Assembly: GCF_038404985.1 (NCBI RefSeq)
Contig: NZ_JBBKBA010000001.1
Coordinates: 1,020,001-1,084,000 of the forward strand
DNA length: 64,000 bases
Source: Ferrovibrio sp. MS7
GTDB lineage: Bacteria; Pseudomonadota; Alphaproteobacteria; Ferrovibrionales; Ferrovibrionaceae
Reading direction: 5' to 3'
This document shows, piece by piece, positions 8,932 through 17,567 of this stretch. Both the position numbers and the translations under genes were made by a program. The notes beneath the pieces are model-generated. The model ran no database searches and was not told where the DNA came from. It saw only the letters and a program-made list of their open reading frames with translations. The first letter of the stretch is position 1. Each line of letters begins with the position of its first letter.

Positions 8932-9489
8932 ATGTTCATCCAGACCGAGACCACGCCGAATCCGGCGACACTGAAATTCCTCCCCGGGCGCGACGTGCTG
9001 CCCGAGGGCACGGCTAATTTCCGTGACGCCGAGACGGCCAAGGCCTCGCCGCTGGCAACCCGGCTGTTCGCCGTCCCGGGGGTCGATGGGGTCTATTTGG
9101 GCCTCGACTTCGTCACCGTGACCAAGAGCGACTGGACCGACTGGTCGGAGCTTAAGGCCCCGATCCTCGGCGCCATCATGGAGCATTTCATCGCCGGCCT
9201 GCCGGTGATGGGTGACGATGCTGGTGCAGCGGAAGCTGAAGAAGTTTTTGATCCTGCCGACCGCGAGGTGGTGGGTCAGATCAAGGAATTGATCGAGACG
9301 CGGGTACGTCCCGCGGTGGCGCAGGATGGCGGCGATATCGTCTTCCGCGGCTTCCAGAGGGGAGTCGTTCTTCTGCATATGCAGGGTTCCTGTGCCGGCT
9401 GCCCGAGTTCCACCGCCACGCTGAAGCATGGCATTGAGAACATGCTTCGGCATTACGTGCCGGAAGTGACGGAAGTCCGGGCCGTTTAA
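8932..9489 (+). CDS. Fe-S cluster carrier protein, Nfu family
   Basis: 185 residues from ATG 8932, with GGAG 5-8 bases upstream; the upstream in-frame ATG at 8884 would add non-family sequence. N-terminal Nfu_N domain (FIQTETTPNPATLKFLPG, about 1-88) and C-terminal NifU-like domain (about 110-185) with the cluster-binding pair in GSCAGCPSS. Such proteins carry [4Fe-4S] clusters to apo-targets. The usp-nfu neighbourhood is typical of alphaproteobacteria. Confidence 0.95.
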   Translation: MFIQTETTPNPATLKFLPGRDVLPEGTANFRDAETAKASPLATRLFAVPGVDGVYLGLDFVTVTKSDWTDWSELKAPILGAIMEHFIAGLPVMGDDAGAAEAEEVFDPADREVVGQIKELIETRVRPAVAQDGGDIVFRGFQRGVVLLHMQGSCAGCPSSTATLKHGIENMLRHYVPEVTEVRAV

Positions 9490-9660
9490 CTGAGTCGGCC
9501 GGCGGCATGGTGCCGCCCGGTCAAATTTGGTTCCTGTAGGGAATCGCACAAGGGCGACGCCAGGCGTCGAACCCGCGCGGCCATGTTTTTGCCGCCTTTG
9601 CGGCTCGGTTTCGCCGCGATGATCGGGGGAGATACCGTCGTTGAAACTGTGGAGGTGCCC

Positions 9661-10917
9661 ATGACGGCGGAAAGCACCCGCTCGCGTACCAGTGACCGCA
9701 GCCTGCTCGGGCTCGGCTCCGATGTGCGTTTGATTCTGGCCGGTGTCGGCGTGCTGGTGGGCGTAGGCCTGGCCAGCGGCGTCGGCGTTGGCGTGATGTC
9801 TGCTCATATTCAGGAAGCGCGTGCGCCCGAAGTCGAGGCGCAGCCGGTCATGCTGCGCGAAACGGTGCAGGAAGCCTGGGAGCGCCTGACCCATCTGGCT
9901 CAGCTCGAATGGCGCCTGCCGGTCACGGTTGCCGTGCGCCAGCCGCAGCCCGAGCGCGTGCCGGCGCCTGAACGCAATACCGCCGAAGCACAGCCGCAGC
10001 AGGTCGCGGGCCTGCCGCTGGTGCCGCCGGAAATCGCCGCCAAGCGCCTGGCCGAAGCCAAGGCGTTGTCGCCGCACCGCACCGCCATCCGCGCCGATGC
10101 CGAGCGCACCGTGGATGCCATGCTGCGCCGTTTCGAGACCGAGGGCTTCGACCTCGCCGATCTGCGCAGCGGCGGCCCCAGCCTGGAAGTGCCGCGCATC
10201 TTCCTCGCCCGTCTGCCCATCGACATTGCTGATGTGAATCTCACCGAGAAGCGCAAACGCGCCTTCATCAAGGTGATGCTGCCGCATATCCTGCGCGAGA
10301 ACGAACGCATCGCCGAGGACCGCGAGAAGCTGCTCAAACTGCAGGAGCGCCGCGATAGCGGCCTGCCGCTGCGCCCGCGCGACGAGGCCTGGCTTACCGA
10401 CCTGTCGCAGCGCTATGGCCTCGATGAAGCCGATCTCGACGAGATGCTGCTGCGCGTCGACATGATTCCGCCGGCCCTGGCGCTGGCGCAGTCGATCGAG
10501 GAATCCGGCTGGGGTACCTCGCGCTTCGCCCTGCTCGGCAATGCCGTGTATGGCCAGTGGACCTGGAATCCGGGCAGCGGCATCGTGCCGGAGAATCGTC
10601 CGGATGGTGAGAAATACGAAATCCTGCGCTTCTCCAGCCTGGAGCATTCGGTTGCCGCCTATATGCGCAACCTGAATTCCAAGAGCAGCTACCGCGAATT
10701 CCGCGACCAGCGCTCGAAGCTGCGCCAGCGCGACATGAGCCTGGACGGCTACAGTCTGGCCGGCCATCTGCACCGCTATTCGGTGCGCGGCGCTGACTAC
10801 GTGCGCACGTTGCGCTCGATAATGCGCACGAACGACCTGGAGATGTTCGACTCGTCCCGCCTGTCGGATGAGCCGGCGCCGGTATTCAGCGGCCTGGATT
10901 TCTTCTCCAAGGGTTAG
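9661..10917 (+). CDS. Bax-like glucosaminidase-domain protein
   Basis: 418 residues from ATG 9661, chosen for the GGAGG about 5 bases upstream; an alternative ATG at 9583 would give 444. A hydrophobic segment near residues 24-52 (RLILAGVGVLVGVGL) anchors it in the membrane. The middle is a charged linker. The C-terminal half has the Bax/mannosyl-glycoprotein endo-beta-N-acetylglucosaminidase features: PPALALAQSIEESGWGTSRF (catalytic Glu region), LLGNAVYGQWTWNPG, and SVAAYMRNLNS. Likely a periplasmic peptidoglycan hydrolase. Confidence 0.87.
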   Translation: MTAESTRSRTSDRSLLGLGSDVRLILAGVGVLVGVGLASGVGVGVMSAHIQEARAPEVEAQPVMLRETVQEAWERLTHLAQLEWRLPVTVAVRQPQPERVPAPERNTAEAQPQQVAGLPLVPPEIAAKRLAEAKALSPHRTAIRADAERTVDAMLRRFETEGFDLADLRSGGPSLEVPRIFLARLPIDIADVNLTEKRKRAFIKVMLPHILRENERIAEDREKLLKLQERRDSGLPLRPRDEAWLTDLSQRYGLDEADLDEMLLRVDMIPPALALAQSIEESGWGTSRFALLGNAVYGQWTWNPGSGIVPENRPDGEKYEILRFSSLEHSVAAYMRNLNSKSSYREFRDQRSKLRQRDMSLDGYSLAGHLHRYSVRGADYVRTLRSIMRTNDLEMFDSSRLSDEPAPVFSGLDFFSKG

Positions 10918-11087
10918 GGCAGGGTTAACGCGCTGCCTGTCGTAAGGTTGCGGTTCCCAACAACATTTCATGCGCTGGCCGCCGGGGGCTCCCTTGCGGC
11001 TGATGGCGCACGGCCAATATAATAGGGCGGCACATTGTCGTGCCCGGCCGGTATGGATTACAGGCCGAGCCAGAGGATGAAAGCACC

Positions 11088-11612
11088 ATGAGCATGATCC
11101 CGATTTCTGCCCAGCCTTCCACTTTCCTGCGCAGCGCCAGCCGTTTCGGCATGGTTGCGGCGATCGCTTTCTCGCTGGCCGCCTGCGCCAATAACGGCCA
11201 GGGCAGTGGCCCGAACAAGAGCGATGTCGGCACCATTCTCGGCGGCATCGGCGGTGCCGTGCTCGGCGCGCAATTCGGCAAGGGCACCGGCCAGCTGGTC
11301 GGCGTTGCCGCCGGTGCGCTCGCCGGCGCCTATCTCGGCAACCAGATCGGTTCCTCGCTCGACAAGGCCGACCGCGCCCATATGGAGCAGGCCAGCACCC
11401 GTGCCAGCACGGCACCGATCGGCCAGCAGATTTCCTGGCGCAATCCCGATAGCGGCCATTCCGGCACCATCACGCCGACCCGCGAGGGCACCTCGCAGGC
11501 CGGCGAGTATTGCCGCGAATACCAGCAGACCGTCACTGTTGGCGGCAAGACCGAACAAGCCTATGGCACCGCCTGCCGCCAGCCCGATGGTAGCTGGCGG
11601 GTCGTGCAGTAG
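11088..11612 (+). CDS. Glycine-zipper outer-membrane lipoprotein (17-kDa surface-antigen type)
   Basis: 174 residues from ATG 11088 (ATG 11094 also possible). A signal sequence ends in the lipobox FSLAAC, followed by a glycine zipper ([19 protein letters not shown] and [17 protein letters not shown]), typical of rickettsial 17-kDa antigen/SlyB-like lipoproteins. The C-terminal part ([20 protein letters not shown], then CRQPDGSW) matches the RT0821/Lpp0805 surface protein pattern. It precedes the Sel1-repeat protein by 27 bp, probably cotranscribed. Role likely structural in the envelope. Confidence 0.85.
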   Translation: MSMIPISAQPSTFLRSASRFGMVAAIAFSLAACANNGQGSGPNKSDVGTILGGIGGAVLGAQFGKGTGQLVGVAAGALAGAYLGNQIGSSLDKADRAHMEQASTRASTAPIGQQISWRNPDSGHSGTITPTREGTSQAGEYCREYQQTVTVGGKTEQAYGTACRQPDGSWRVVQ

Positions 11613-11639
11613 CGCCTGCTGATTCCGGGGGGAAACAGC

Positions 11640-13136
11640 ATGCCGCCAGCGCCGCGCCGCCCAGCTCAGGGGGCAAGGGCTCAGGTGGCGATGATCGCCG
11701 CTGCGCTGGCCTTCACGCTGGCCGATGCTGCCCCGGCACGCGCTGATTTTGCCGCTGGCCTTGCCGCTTACGAAGCCGGCGATTTCGCCAAGGCTGCCGC
11801 CGAATGGCAGCCGCTGGCGGAAGGCGGCGATCCGGCGGCGATGCGCAATCTCGGTCATCTCTACCGCTGGGGCCGCGGCGTGCCGCAGGACATGGCGCAG
11901 GCGTTGCGCTGGTATCGTGCCGCTGCTGAACGTGGCTTCGCCCGCGCCCAGGCCAATCTCGCCGCGTTGTATCTCAATGGCGATGGCGTGCCGGTGGATT
12001 ATGCCGAGGCACGCAAATGGTTCGAGGCTGCCGCCAAGCAGGGCCATGCGGTGGCGCAGTATAATCTCGGCCTGATGCATGAAATGGGACTCGGCGTGCC
12101 GGTGGATACCGCCACGGCGCTCGGCTGGTACAACAACGCCGCCAAAGCCGGCCAGCCCGATGCGCTGGAGCGTTTGTCGCTGCTGGTGATGAAGTCGCCC
12201 CAGGCGGCGCAAGCCCAGGCTCAGGCAGCGCAGAATCAAGCCGTCGCCCGGACCCCAGCGCCGGCACCGAAACCGGCCGATGATGCGCCCCAGGCTGCCC
12301 CATCCCAGGCTGCCCCACCCAATGTTGCCCCCGTTGTGGCGGCAGCTCCTGTCCCGCCGCCCGCTCCGTCGCCTGCACCGGCACCGGCTGCCGTGGCGCC
12401 CCCGCCTGCACCTGTCCCGCCGGCTCCTGCCGCGACGGCCCCTGAGCCACTGACCGCGCCAGCGAGCCAGCTTCCGCGCCTGATCACCCCGGAACCCACC
12501 ACCGGGCCGGTCCCGGCCGCGGCGCCCGCACAGGCCCCCTTTCAGGCACCTGTTCAGGCCCCAGTTCCGGCTCCTGTGGTCGCCGCTGCGCCCCCGCCGC
12601 CCCCTCCACCGCCGCCGCCCCCTCCACCGGCTCCGGTCGCTGCGGCCGTTGTCGCCCCGGCTGCCACCCAGGCTGCTGCCGCACCTGCCACTGCGGCCAA
12701 GCCCGAGTCCGGTGGTCTGTTCGGCTGGCTGCTCGGTAATTCCGAACCCAAGCCGCCCCCGGCCGTGGCCGCCGCGCCTGCCGCCCCGGCCCCGAGCCAG
12801 GCCCCAAGCCAGGCCCCGGCTTCTGCGGTTGTCCCCGACCCCTATCAGGCCGGTCAGCAGGCATTCGAGAATGGCGACTATATCGGCGCGCTGTCGCGCT
12901 GGTTGCCACTGGCCCAGGCCGGCAATCCTGCCGCCCAGACACGGCTTGGCCTGCTCTATCGCGATGGCCGTGGCCTGCCGCCCGACCGGGTGCGGGCGCT
13001 TGCCTGGCTTCGGCTGGCTGCCGATAACGGCAACGCGGACGCCGAGCAGGCGGCCTCGAATCTGGCCCAGGGCATGTCTGATCGTCAGCGCGATGACGCG
13101 GCGGATCTGGCGCGGCGGCTGCGCGATACTAAGTAA
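11640..13136 (+). CDS. Secreted Sel1-repeat protein with long proline-rich linker
   Basis: 498 residues. ATG 11640 has a G-rich Shine-Dalgarno site; ATG 11691 is an alternative that would start right at the signal peptide (ending near APARA). About four Sel1/TPR-like repeats (GDPAAMRNLGHLYRWGRGV, AQANLAALYLNGDGV, AQYNLGLMHEMGLGV) occupy residues 35-180. Next comes a Pro/Ala/Gln linker of about 200 residues including a run of 12 prolines. Two more Sel1 repeats follow at about 400-485. Sel1 proteins usually act as protein-interaction scaffolds, here probably periplasmic. Confidence 0.85.
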   Translation: MPPAPRRPAQGARAQVAMIAAALAFTLADAAPARADFAAGLAAYEAGDFAKAAAEWQPLAEGGDPAAMRNLGHLYRWGRGVPQDMAQALRWYRAAAERGFARAQANLAALYLNGDGVPVDYAEARKWFEAAAKQGHAVAQYNLGLMHEMGLGVPVDTATALGWYNNAAKAGQPDALERLSLLVMKSPQAAQAQAQAAQNQAVARTPAPAPKPADDAPQAAPSQAAPPNVAPVVAAAPVPPPAPSPAPAPAAVAPPPAPVPPAPAATAPEPLTAPASQLPRLITPEPTTGPVPAAAPAQAPFQAPVQAPVPAPVVAAAPPPPPPPPPPPPPAPVAAAVVAPAATQAAAAPATAAKPESGGLFGWLLGNSEPKPPPAVAAAPAAPAPSQAPSQAPASAVVPDPYQAGQQAFENGDYIGALSRWLPLAQAGNPAAQTRLGLLYRDGRGLPPDRVRALAWLRLAADNGNADAEQAASNLAQGMSDRQRDDAADLARRLRDTK

Positions 13137-13147
13137 GAGGGATCAGC

Positions 13148-13204
13148 GGTGCGAAGTCGCACCGGCCAGTGCCATCAAACGGTGCGAAGTCGCACCGGTC
13201 AGTG
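13148..13204. promoter_or_regulatory. Pair of identical palindromes upstream of the J-protein gene
   Basis: GGTGCGAAGTCGCACC occurs at 13148-13163 and 13181-13196, each a perfect 7-bp dyad with a 2-base centre. Each is followed by GG(C/T)CAGTG. Centres are 33 bp apart, about three helical turns. They fill the 82-bp gap between the Sel1 gene and the J-protein gene, where no good ribosome-binding site is visible. Confidence 0.6.
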
Positions 13205-13218
13205 TAATGTGATTCGTC

Positions 13219-14217
13219 ATGCGTGACCCCTATAGCATCCTGGGCGTCGGCCGCAGCGCCAGCCCGGAAGAGATCAAGAAGGCCTACCGCAAGTTGGCCA
13301 AGGAGCTGCATCCCGACCGCAATCCGAACAATCCGCGGATCGAGGAGCGGTTCAAGGAAGTATCCGCCGCCTACGACATCGTCGGCGACCCCGAAAAGCG
13401 TGGAAAATTCGACCGTGGCGAAATCGACGCCACCGGCCAGGCACGCGCCTCCGGCTTTGGTGCCGGCGGTTTTGGCGGCGGTTTCCGCCGTGGGCCGGGT
13501 GGGTCTGGCGCGGGAGCAGGGGGCTTTGGCGGCCAGCGCGGTCCTTTTGGCGGGGCTGGCACCGGCGGCTTCGACCAGCAGAGCGGCGAGGATTTCCTCG
13601 ACGAGATTTTCGGCACCATGCGCAGGGGGCCGCGCGGTCCTGGCGCCGGGGCCGGGGCGCGACGCGGGCCTGTCCCTGAACGTGGCGCCGATCGCCATTA
13701 CACCATCGAAATCGGCTTCGTCGACTCGGCGCGCGGTTGCAAGCGGCGCGTCACCATGCCGGGCGGCAAGCAGCTCGATGTGGCGATACCCGCCGGCATC
13801 GGCGATGGCCAGCCGATCCGCCTGAAGGGCCAGGGCGAGGAGGGCAAGCTCGGCGGTGCCGCAGGCGATGCCATCATCGAGGTGAAGCTGCAGCCGCATG
13901 AATTCTTCACCCGCCAGGGCGACGACGTGCATGTGGAACTGCCGATCACCGTGGATGAAGCCGTGCTCGGCGCCAAGATCGCCGTGCCGACCGTGGATGG
14001 CATGGTGGCGGTGAGCGTGCCGAAGGGAACTTCGTCGGGGACGTCGCTCAGGCTCAAGGGCCGCGGCATGCCGCGCCGCGACGGCCAGCGCGGCGATCAG
14101 TATATCAAGCTCAAGATCGTGCTGCCGGAAAAGCCCAACGCGGCGCTGGAAAAGCTGATCGAGGGTTGGGTCAAGGGCAACCGCTACGACGTGCGGGCGC
14201 GCTTTACCTTGGATTAA
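13219..14217 (+). CDS. DnaJ-class co-chaperone, CbpA-like
   Basis: 332 residues. J-domain at residues 1-70 with the HPD tripeptide (ELHPDRN) that stimulates DnaK ATPase. A Gly/Phe/Arg-rich linker of about 80 residues follows, then two C-terminal substrate-binding beta domains (about 160-325). The cysteine-rich zinc finger of true DnaJ is absent, so this is a class B/CbpA-type J-protein. It is probably controlled by the paired palindromes immediately upstream. Confidence 0.92.
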   Translation: MRDPYSILGVGRSASPEEIKKAYRKLAKELHPDRNPNNPRIEERFKEVSAAYDIVGDPEKRGKFDRGEIDATGQARASGFGAGGFGGGFRRGPGGSGAGAGGFGGQRGPFGGAGTGGFDQQSGEDFLDEIFGTMRRGPRGPGAGAGARRGPVPERGADRHYTIEIGFVDSARGCKRRVTMPGGKQLDVAIPAGIGDGQPIRLKGQGEEGKLGGAAGDAIIEVKLQPHEFFTRQGDDVHVELPITVDEAVLGAKIAVPTVDGMVAVSVPKGTSSGTSLRLKGRGMPRRDGQRGDQYIKLKIVLPEKPNAALEKLIEGWVKGNRYDVRARFTLD

Positions 14218-14349
14218 GAACTTCCTCTTAAGCTTTGCTCTACTGCGCGGAATCCGCCCTTGTGACTGGGGGACGGGCTGTCTATCGTCGCTTACAGTCG
14301 TGGCCCGATTCGTTTTTGCGGAGCGCCACGCGAGGGGTCATTAGCGATT

Positions 14350-15189
14350 ATGATCAACCGGCGTCTCGCCATCCGTTATCTCCTGGGCAGTGTCGGGGCC
14401 GTGATCGGCGCCGGGCTGACGCTCGAGGACGTGCTGGCGCAGCAGCAGACCGCCAAGAATGCCCCGAAGCCGGCCACGAAACCGGCACCCAAGCCGGCCC
14501 CGCGCCAGGCAGTGATCGTGCTCGATCCCGGCCATGGCGGCCGCGATCCCGGCGCCATCGGCGTGTCGGGCACGGAAGAGAAGGAAATCACCCTCTCGGT
14601 CTGCCGCCAGATCCGCGACATCCTGGCCAAGCGCCGCGACGTGAAGGTGATCCTCACCCGCGACAGCGACGAATATCTCGCGCTGCCCTCGCGTGTCGCG
14701 GTGGCGCACAAGCATAACGCCGATCTCTTCATCTCGGTGCATGCCGATGCGGCGCCGAACCGCAGTGCGCGCGGCCTCTCGGCCTATAGCCGTTCCGACA
14801 AGGCTTCCGACAAATTCGCCAGCGCGCTGGCCGAGCGCGAGAACCGCGTCGATGCGGTCTACGGTGTCGACCTGCGCGGCACGGACAAGGAAACCTCGGC
14901 GATCCTGCTCGATCTGGCGCGGCGCCACAGCCACAATGCCTCGCTCTCGGCCAAGCGGCGTATCGTCGTCGGCGTCGAAGGCAAGGTGCGGCTGCTCGAT
15001 AATCCGATGCGCACCGCCAATTTCGCCGTGCTGCGCTCGCCGCGCATTCCCAGCGTGCTGATCGAAACCGGTTTTTTGAGCAACCCGGAAGACGAACGCA
15101 TCCTGCGCAATGCCAAGACCCGCGCCCAGCTCGCCCGCCATCTCGCCGACCAGATCGCCCCGGTGGCGCTGGAACTGCACGAGGCGTAG
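14350..15189 (+). CDS. N-acetylmuramoyl-L-alanine amidase (AmiC type)
   Basis: 279 residues. An N-terminal signal (MINRRLAIRYLLGSVGAVIG) carries a twin-arginine-like RR but not a full Tat motif. A Pro/Lys/Ala-rich linker follows, then an Amidase_3 zinc domain (about 56-275). Expected zinc ligands and catalytic residues are visible: DPGHGGRDPGA (His), EKEITL (Glu), SVHADA (His) and ETGFLSN (Glu). No AMIN domain, so it is shorter than E. coli AmiC. Cuts the glycan-peptide bond in peptidoglycan during cell separation. 132 bp upstream are non-coding. Confidence 0.93.
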   Translation: MINRRLAIRYLLGSVGAVIGAGLTLEDVLAQQQTAKNAPKPATKPAPKPAPRQAVIVLDPGHGGRDPGAIGVSGTEEKEITLSVCRQIRDILAKRRDVKVILTRDSDEYLALPSRVAVAHKHNADLFISVHADAAPNRSARGLSAYSRSDKASDKFASALAERENRVDAVYGVDLRGTDKETSAILLDLARRHSHNASLSAKRRIVVGVEGKVRLLDNPMRTANFAVLRSPRIPSVLIETGFLSNPEDERILRNAKTRAQLARHLADQIAPVALELHEA

Positions 15190-15217
15190 GCGGGCGCATC
15201 GCAATACAGCGATCATC

Positions 15218-15291
15218 ATCCTCGCCGGCCCTTCGGGCCTGTGCGCCCACGAACGCCTTTGGCGTTCGCGCGCTTACAGTGACCCGAGGAT
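15218..15291. repeat. Dispersed GC-rich palindromic repeat, copy B
   Basis: Shares with copy A the segments GGCCCTTCGGGCC, GTGCGCCCACGAACGC and GCGTTCGCGCG in the same order and orientation; outer arms ATCCTCG/CGAGGAT are inverted. A second small stem, GCGCGGATCAAGTCCGCGC, occurs at 15360-15378. The element occupies the gap between the convergent amidase and nitroreductase genes and could end both transcripts. Confidence 0.75.
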
Positions 15292-15407
15292 ATCAGGCAA
15301 GCAAGAGCCGGACGCTGGTGTCGTACTTCATCGCCCACGTTGTTGCTGCGGCATCAGATGCGCGGATCAAGTCCGCGCATGACGAAAGGGAGTAGCGCCG
15401 CGCCGCG

Positions 15408-16088
15408 TCACTTCCAGCTCGTGAATTGCTCCAGTGGCTTCTTGATGCCGCCATGCACCGGCACTTCGGCGCCATCCGCCGGATAGCCCACCACCAGCAG
15501 GATATAGGGCTTCTCTGACTCAGGGCGCCCGCAGAGCTTGTTGAGGAAGTTCATCGGGCTCGGCGTGTGGGTCAGGGTGGCGAGGCCGGCATGATGCAGG
15601 GCGGCGATCAGGAAGCCGGTGGCGATGCCGACAGATTCCGGCACATAGTAATGTTTGCGCTTGCCGCCATCGGGCAGCTCGCCCCAGCGCTGGGCGAAAA
15701 TCGCGATCAGCACCGGCGCGGTTTCCAGGAACGGCTTGTTGGCATCGGTGCCAAGCGGGGCCAGGGCTTCGAGCCATTCCGGCGACGCGCGGCCATTGTA
15801 GAATTCGCGCTCCTCGGCTTCCGCGCCTTCGCGCACGCTGCGTTTCAGTTCGCCATCAGTGATGACGCAGAAATGCCAGGGCTGCTGATTGGCGCCCGAT
15901 GGTGCAGTGCCAGCGGCAAGCAGGGCGGCCGCGATGACTTCACGCGGCACTGGCTGATCGGAGAAATCGCGCAAAGTACGGCGGCGGCGGATTTCAGCAT
16001 AAAAGCTTTCCGCCCGCGCGATCATTTCTGCCTCGGGATAACGCCGGTAATCGGGCAGCTTTTCCATCAAGGGCGATTGTGCGGTCAT
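15408..16088 (-). CDS. Nitroreductase-family flavoprotein
   Basis: 226 residues, one FMN-dependent nitroreductase domain. FMN-site features are [14 protein letters not shown] near residue 33, the [13 protein letters not shown] segment near 83 and [16 protein letters not shown] near 150. The fairly long C-terminal strand ([17 protein letters not shown]) suits the BluB/iodotyrosine-deiodinase-like branch, but substrate is not determined. Third gene of a leftward operon with crotonase and M48 protease, 21 bp after the latter. Confidence 0.88.
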   Translation of the reverse strand: MTAQSPLMEKLPDYRRYPEAEMIARAESFYAEIRRRRTLRDFSDQPVPREVIAAALLAAGTAPSGANQQPWHFCVITDGELKRSVREGAEAEEREFYNGRASPEWLEALAPLGTDANKPFLETAPVLIAIFAQRWGELPDGGKRKHYYVPESVGIATGFLIAALHHAGLATLTHTPSPMNFLNKLCGRPESEKPYILLVVGYPADGAEVPVHGGIKKPLEQFTSWK

Positions 16089-16109
16089 CTTCGCTTCCCG
16101 GCTCGGTTT

Positions 16110-17567
16110 TTACTCGACGATCTTCACCCGGTGGCCGGGCTGCACGGTTTCGCCATCGCGGTAGCCGTTCAGCACGCGGAAACGTTCGACCTGGAGATCG
16201 CCCGCCGGCATGCGGCGGCTGAGGCTTTCGATACTGTCGCCGCTTTGCGCGGTGATCACCTTAATGCGCATCGGCTGCACGGCATCGGCTTCTGCCTTGG
16301 AGAGATGCCGCAATGTGTTGACGGCGCGGATCACCTCAGGCTCGACGCGGGCGAGCTGGTTCACCGGCGTCAGCAGCACGAAGCGCAGGATGTCATCGGT
16401 CGGGAAGCCGACAGCAACGAAGCGGGCATCTCGGCTGGAGCCATCCTGCATCTGCACCCGGGCGCGTGCCGTCGCTGCCGGCATGCCGTTCACCTGGATT
16501 GCCTCGGCATTGCTCAGGCGCAGCTTGGGCAGCCAGGTGCGGGTGAGGTAATCGAGCGCGCTGCGCGAGGCCTGCACCTTGCGTTTGTCGCGCTCCATGT
16601 CGAATTGCAGCATCTCGTTCTGCGGTCCCCTGGCGATCACCGCATCGGATGAATTGATCAGGCGCCACTTGTCCGGCACCGTGAAGCTGAGGCGTAGGCC
16701 GGGATGGGTGAATGTGGTGCCGCGCACCAGGCCCTCTTTCGGGTCATCGCCGAACAGCAGGCCATTGATGCGGTCGAGATATTCGTCGCGGCGATAGATC
16801 GGCGTGGTGGGATATTCCTGGGCCGCCGCCATTGCCTCGCGCACGCGCTGCGGCCCGCCGGGATGGGTGGCGAACAGGTCGTTGACGCCGCTTTTCGATG
16901 ATTGCCCAGCCAGCCTGCGCTGCAGCTCGGTGTCGTCGCTCAAGCTTTGCAGGAAGGCGGCCTGGGCATCGGGCGCATAGCCGACGCGGGCCAGCAGCCG
17001 CACGCCGATGGTGTCGGCTTCCAGTTCGTTCTCGCGGCTGAAGGCGGCGAGATAGGCACCGCCCGCCACCTGGCCGGCCTGACCGATCAGTTCGCCGGCA
17101 CCCTGGCCTAAGAAGATCGAACTCAGGATCGAGGCGCCGGCCACGCCGAGATTGGTCATGATCGAGCGGTCATATCGCTGCTCGGAATGTTTCGCCACCA
17201 CATGGCCGATTTCATGGCCGAGCACGCCGGCGACTTCCGCCTCGTTATTCGCCAGCGCCAGGATGCCGCGCGTGATGTAGACATAGCCGCCCGGCAGCGC
17301 GAAGGCATTGATTACCGGCGAATTCAGCACCGTGAAGGTGTAGCTGTTCGCGGGCAGGCCGGATTGCCCGGCGGCACGGGCGGCGATGCCGGCGACATAG
17401 GCGCCGATCTCGAAATTATCGTAGACGCCGCCAAACTCTTTCAGGATTTTCGGATGCTCCTGGGCGCCGAGCTTCTTCGCATCCTCCGGCGACATGAATA
17501 TCTGTGCTGGCGCCGATGCAGGCGCCAGCGACAGAAACAGGAGGAGAAGCAGCCCGGCGCGTCGCAT
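16110..17567 (-). CDS. M48-family periplasmic metalloprotease with C-terminal LysM-like region (BepA/YfgC-like)
   Basis: 485 residues from ATG 17567. The start is chosen because a clear signal peptide (RRAGLLLLLFLSLAPASAPA) begins there; the longer open frame upstream overlaps crotonase. The zinc site is HEIGH (VLGHEIGHVVAKHS, about residue 130) with the third ligand in ENELEADTIG. A C-terminal tail (about 430-485) resembles LysM. The start overlaps the crotonase stop as TGATG, indicating coupling. Family members act in outer-membrane protein quality control. Confidence 0.9.
   Translation of the reverse strand: MRRAGLLLLLFLSLAPASAPAQIFMSPEDAKKLGAQEHPKILKEFGGVYDNFEIGAYVAGIAARAAGQSGLPANSYTFTVLNSPVINAFALPGGYVYITRGILALANNEAEVAGVLGHEIGHVVAKHSEQRYDRSIMTNLGVAGASILSSIFLGQGAGELIGQAGQVAGGAYLAAFSRENELEADTIGVRLLARVGYAPDAQAAFLQSLSDDTELQRRLAGQSSKSGVNDLFATHPGGPQRVREAMAAAQEYPTTPIYRRDEYLDRINGLLFGDDPKEGLVRGTTFTHPGLRLSFTVPDKWRLINSSDAVIARGPQNEMLQFDMERDKRKVQASRSALDYLTRTWLPKLRLSNAEAIQVNGMPAATARARVQMQDGSSRDARFVAVGFPTDDILRFVLLTPVNQLARVEPEVIRAVNTLRHLSKAEADAVQPMRIKVITAQSGDSIESLSRRMPAGDLQVERFRVLNGYRDGETVQPGHRVKIVE

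Noticed and set aside
8766..9017. Possible 83-codon gene before nfu.
   Set aside because: Overlaps the nfu start out of frame, with no ribosome site or recognisable sequence.
8917..11415. Very long minus-strand open frame opposite nfu, the Bax-like gene and part of the lipoprotein gene.
   Set aside because: High GC gives long antisense frames; composition (His/Gln/Arg/Ala-rich) has no domain, and the plus-strand genes are clear.
12500..12760. Pro/Gly-rich frames on both strands within the Sel1 gene.
   Set aside because: They arise from the low-complexity linker; only the plus-strand frame continues through Sel1 repeats.
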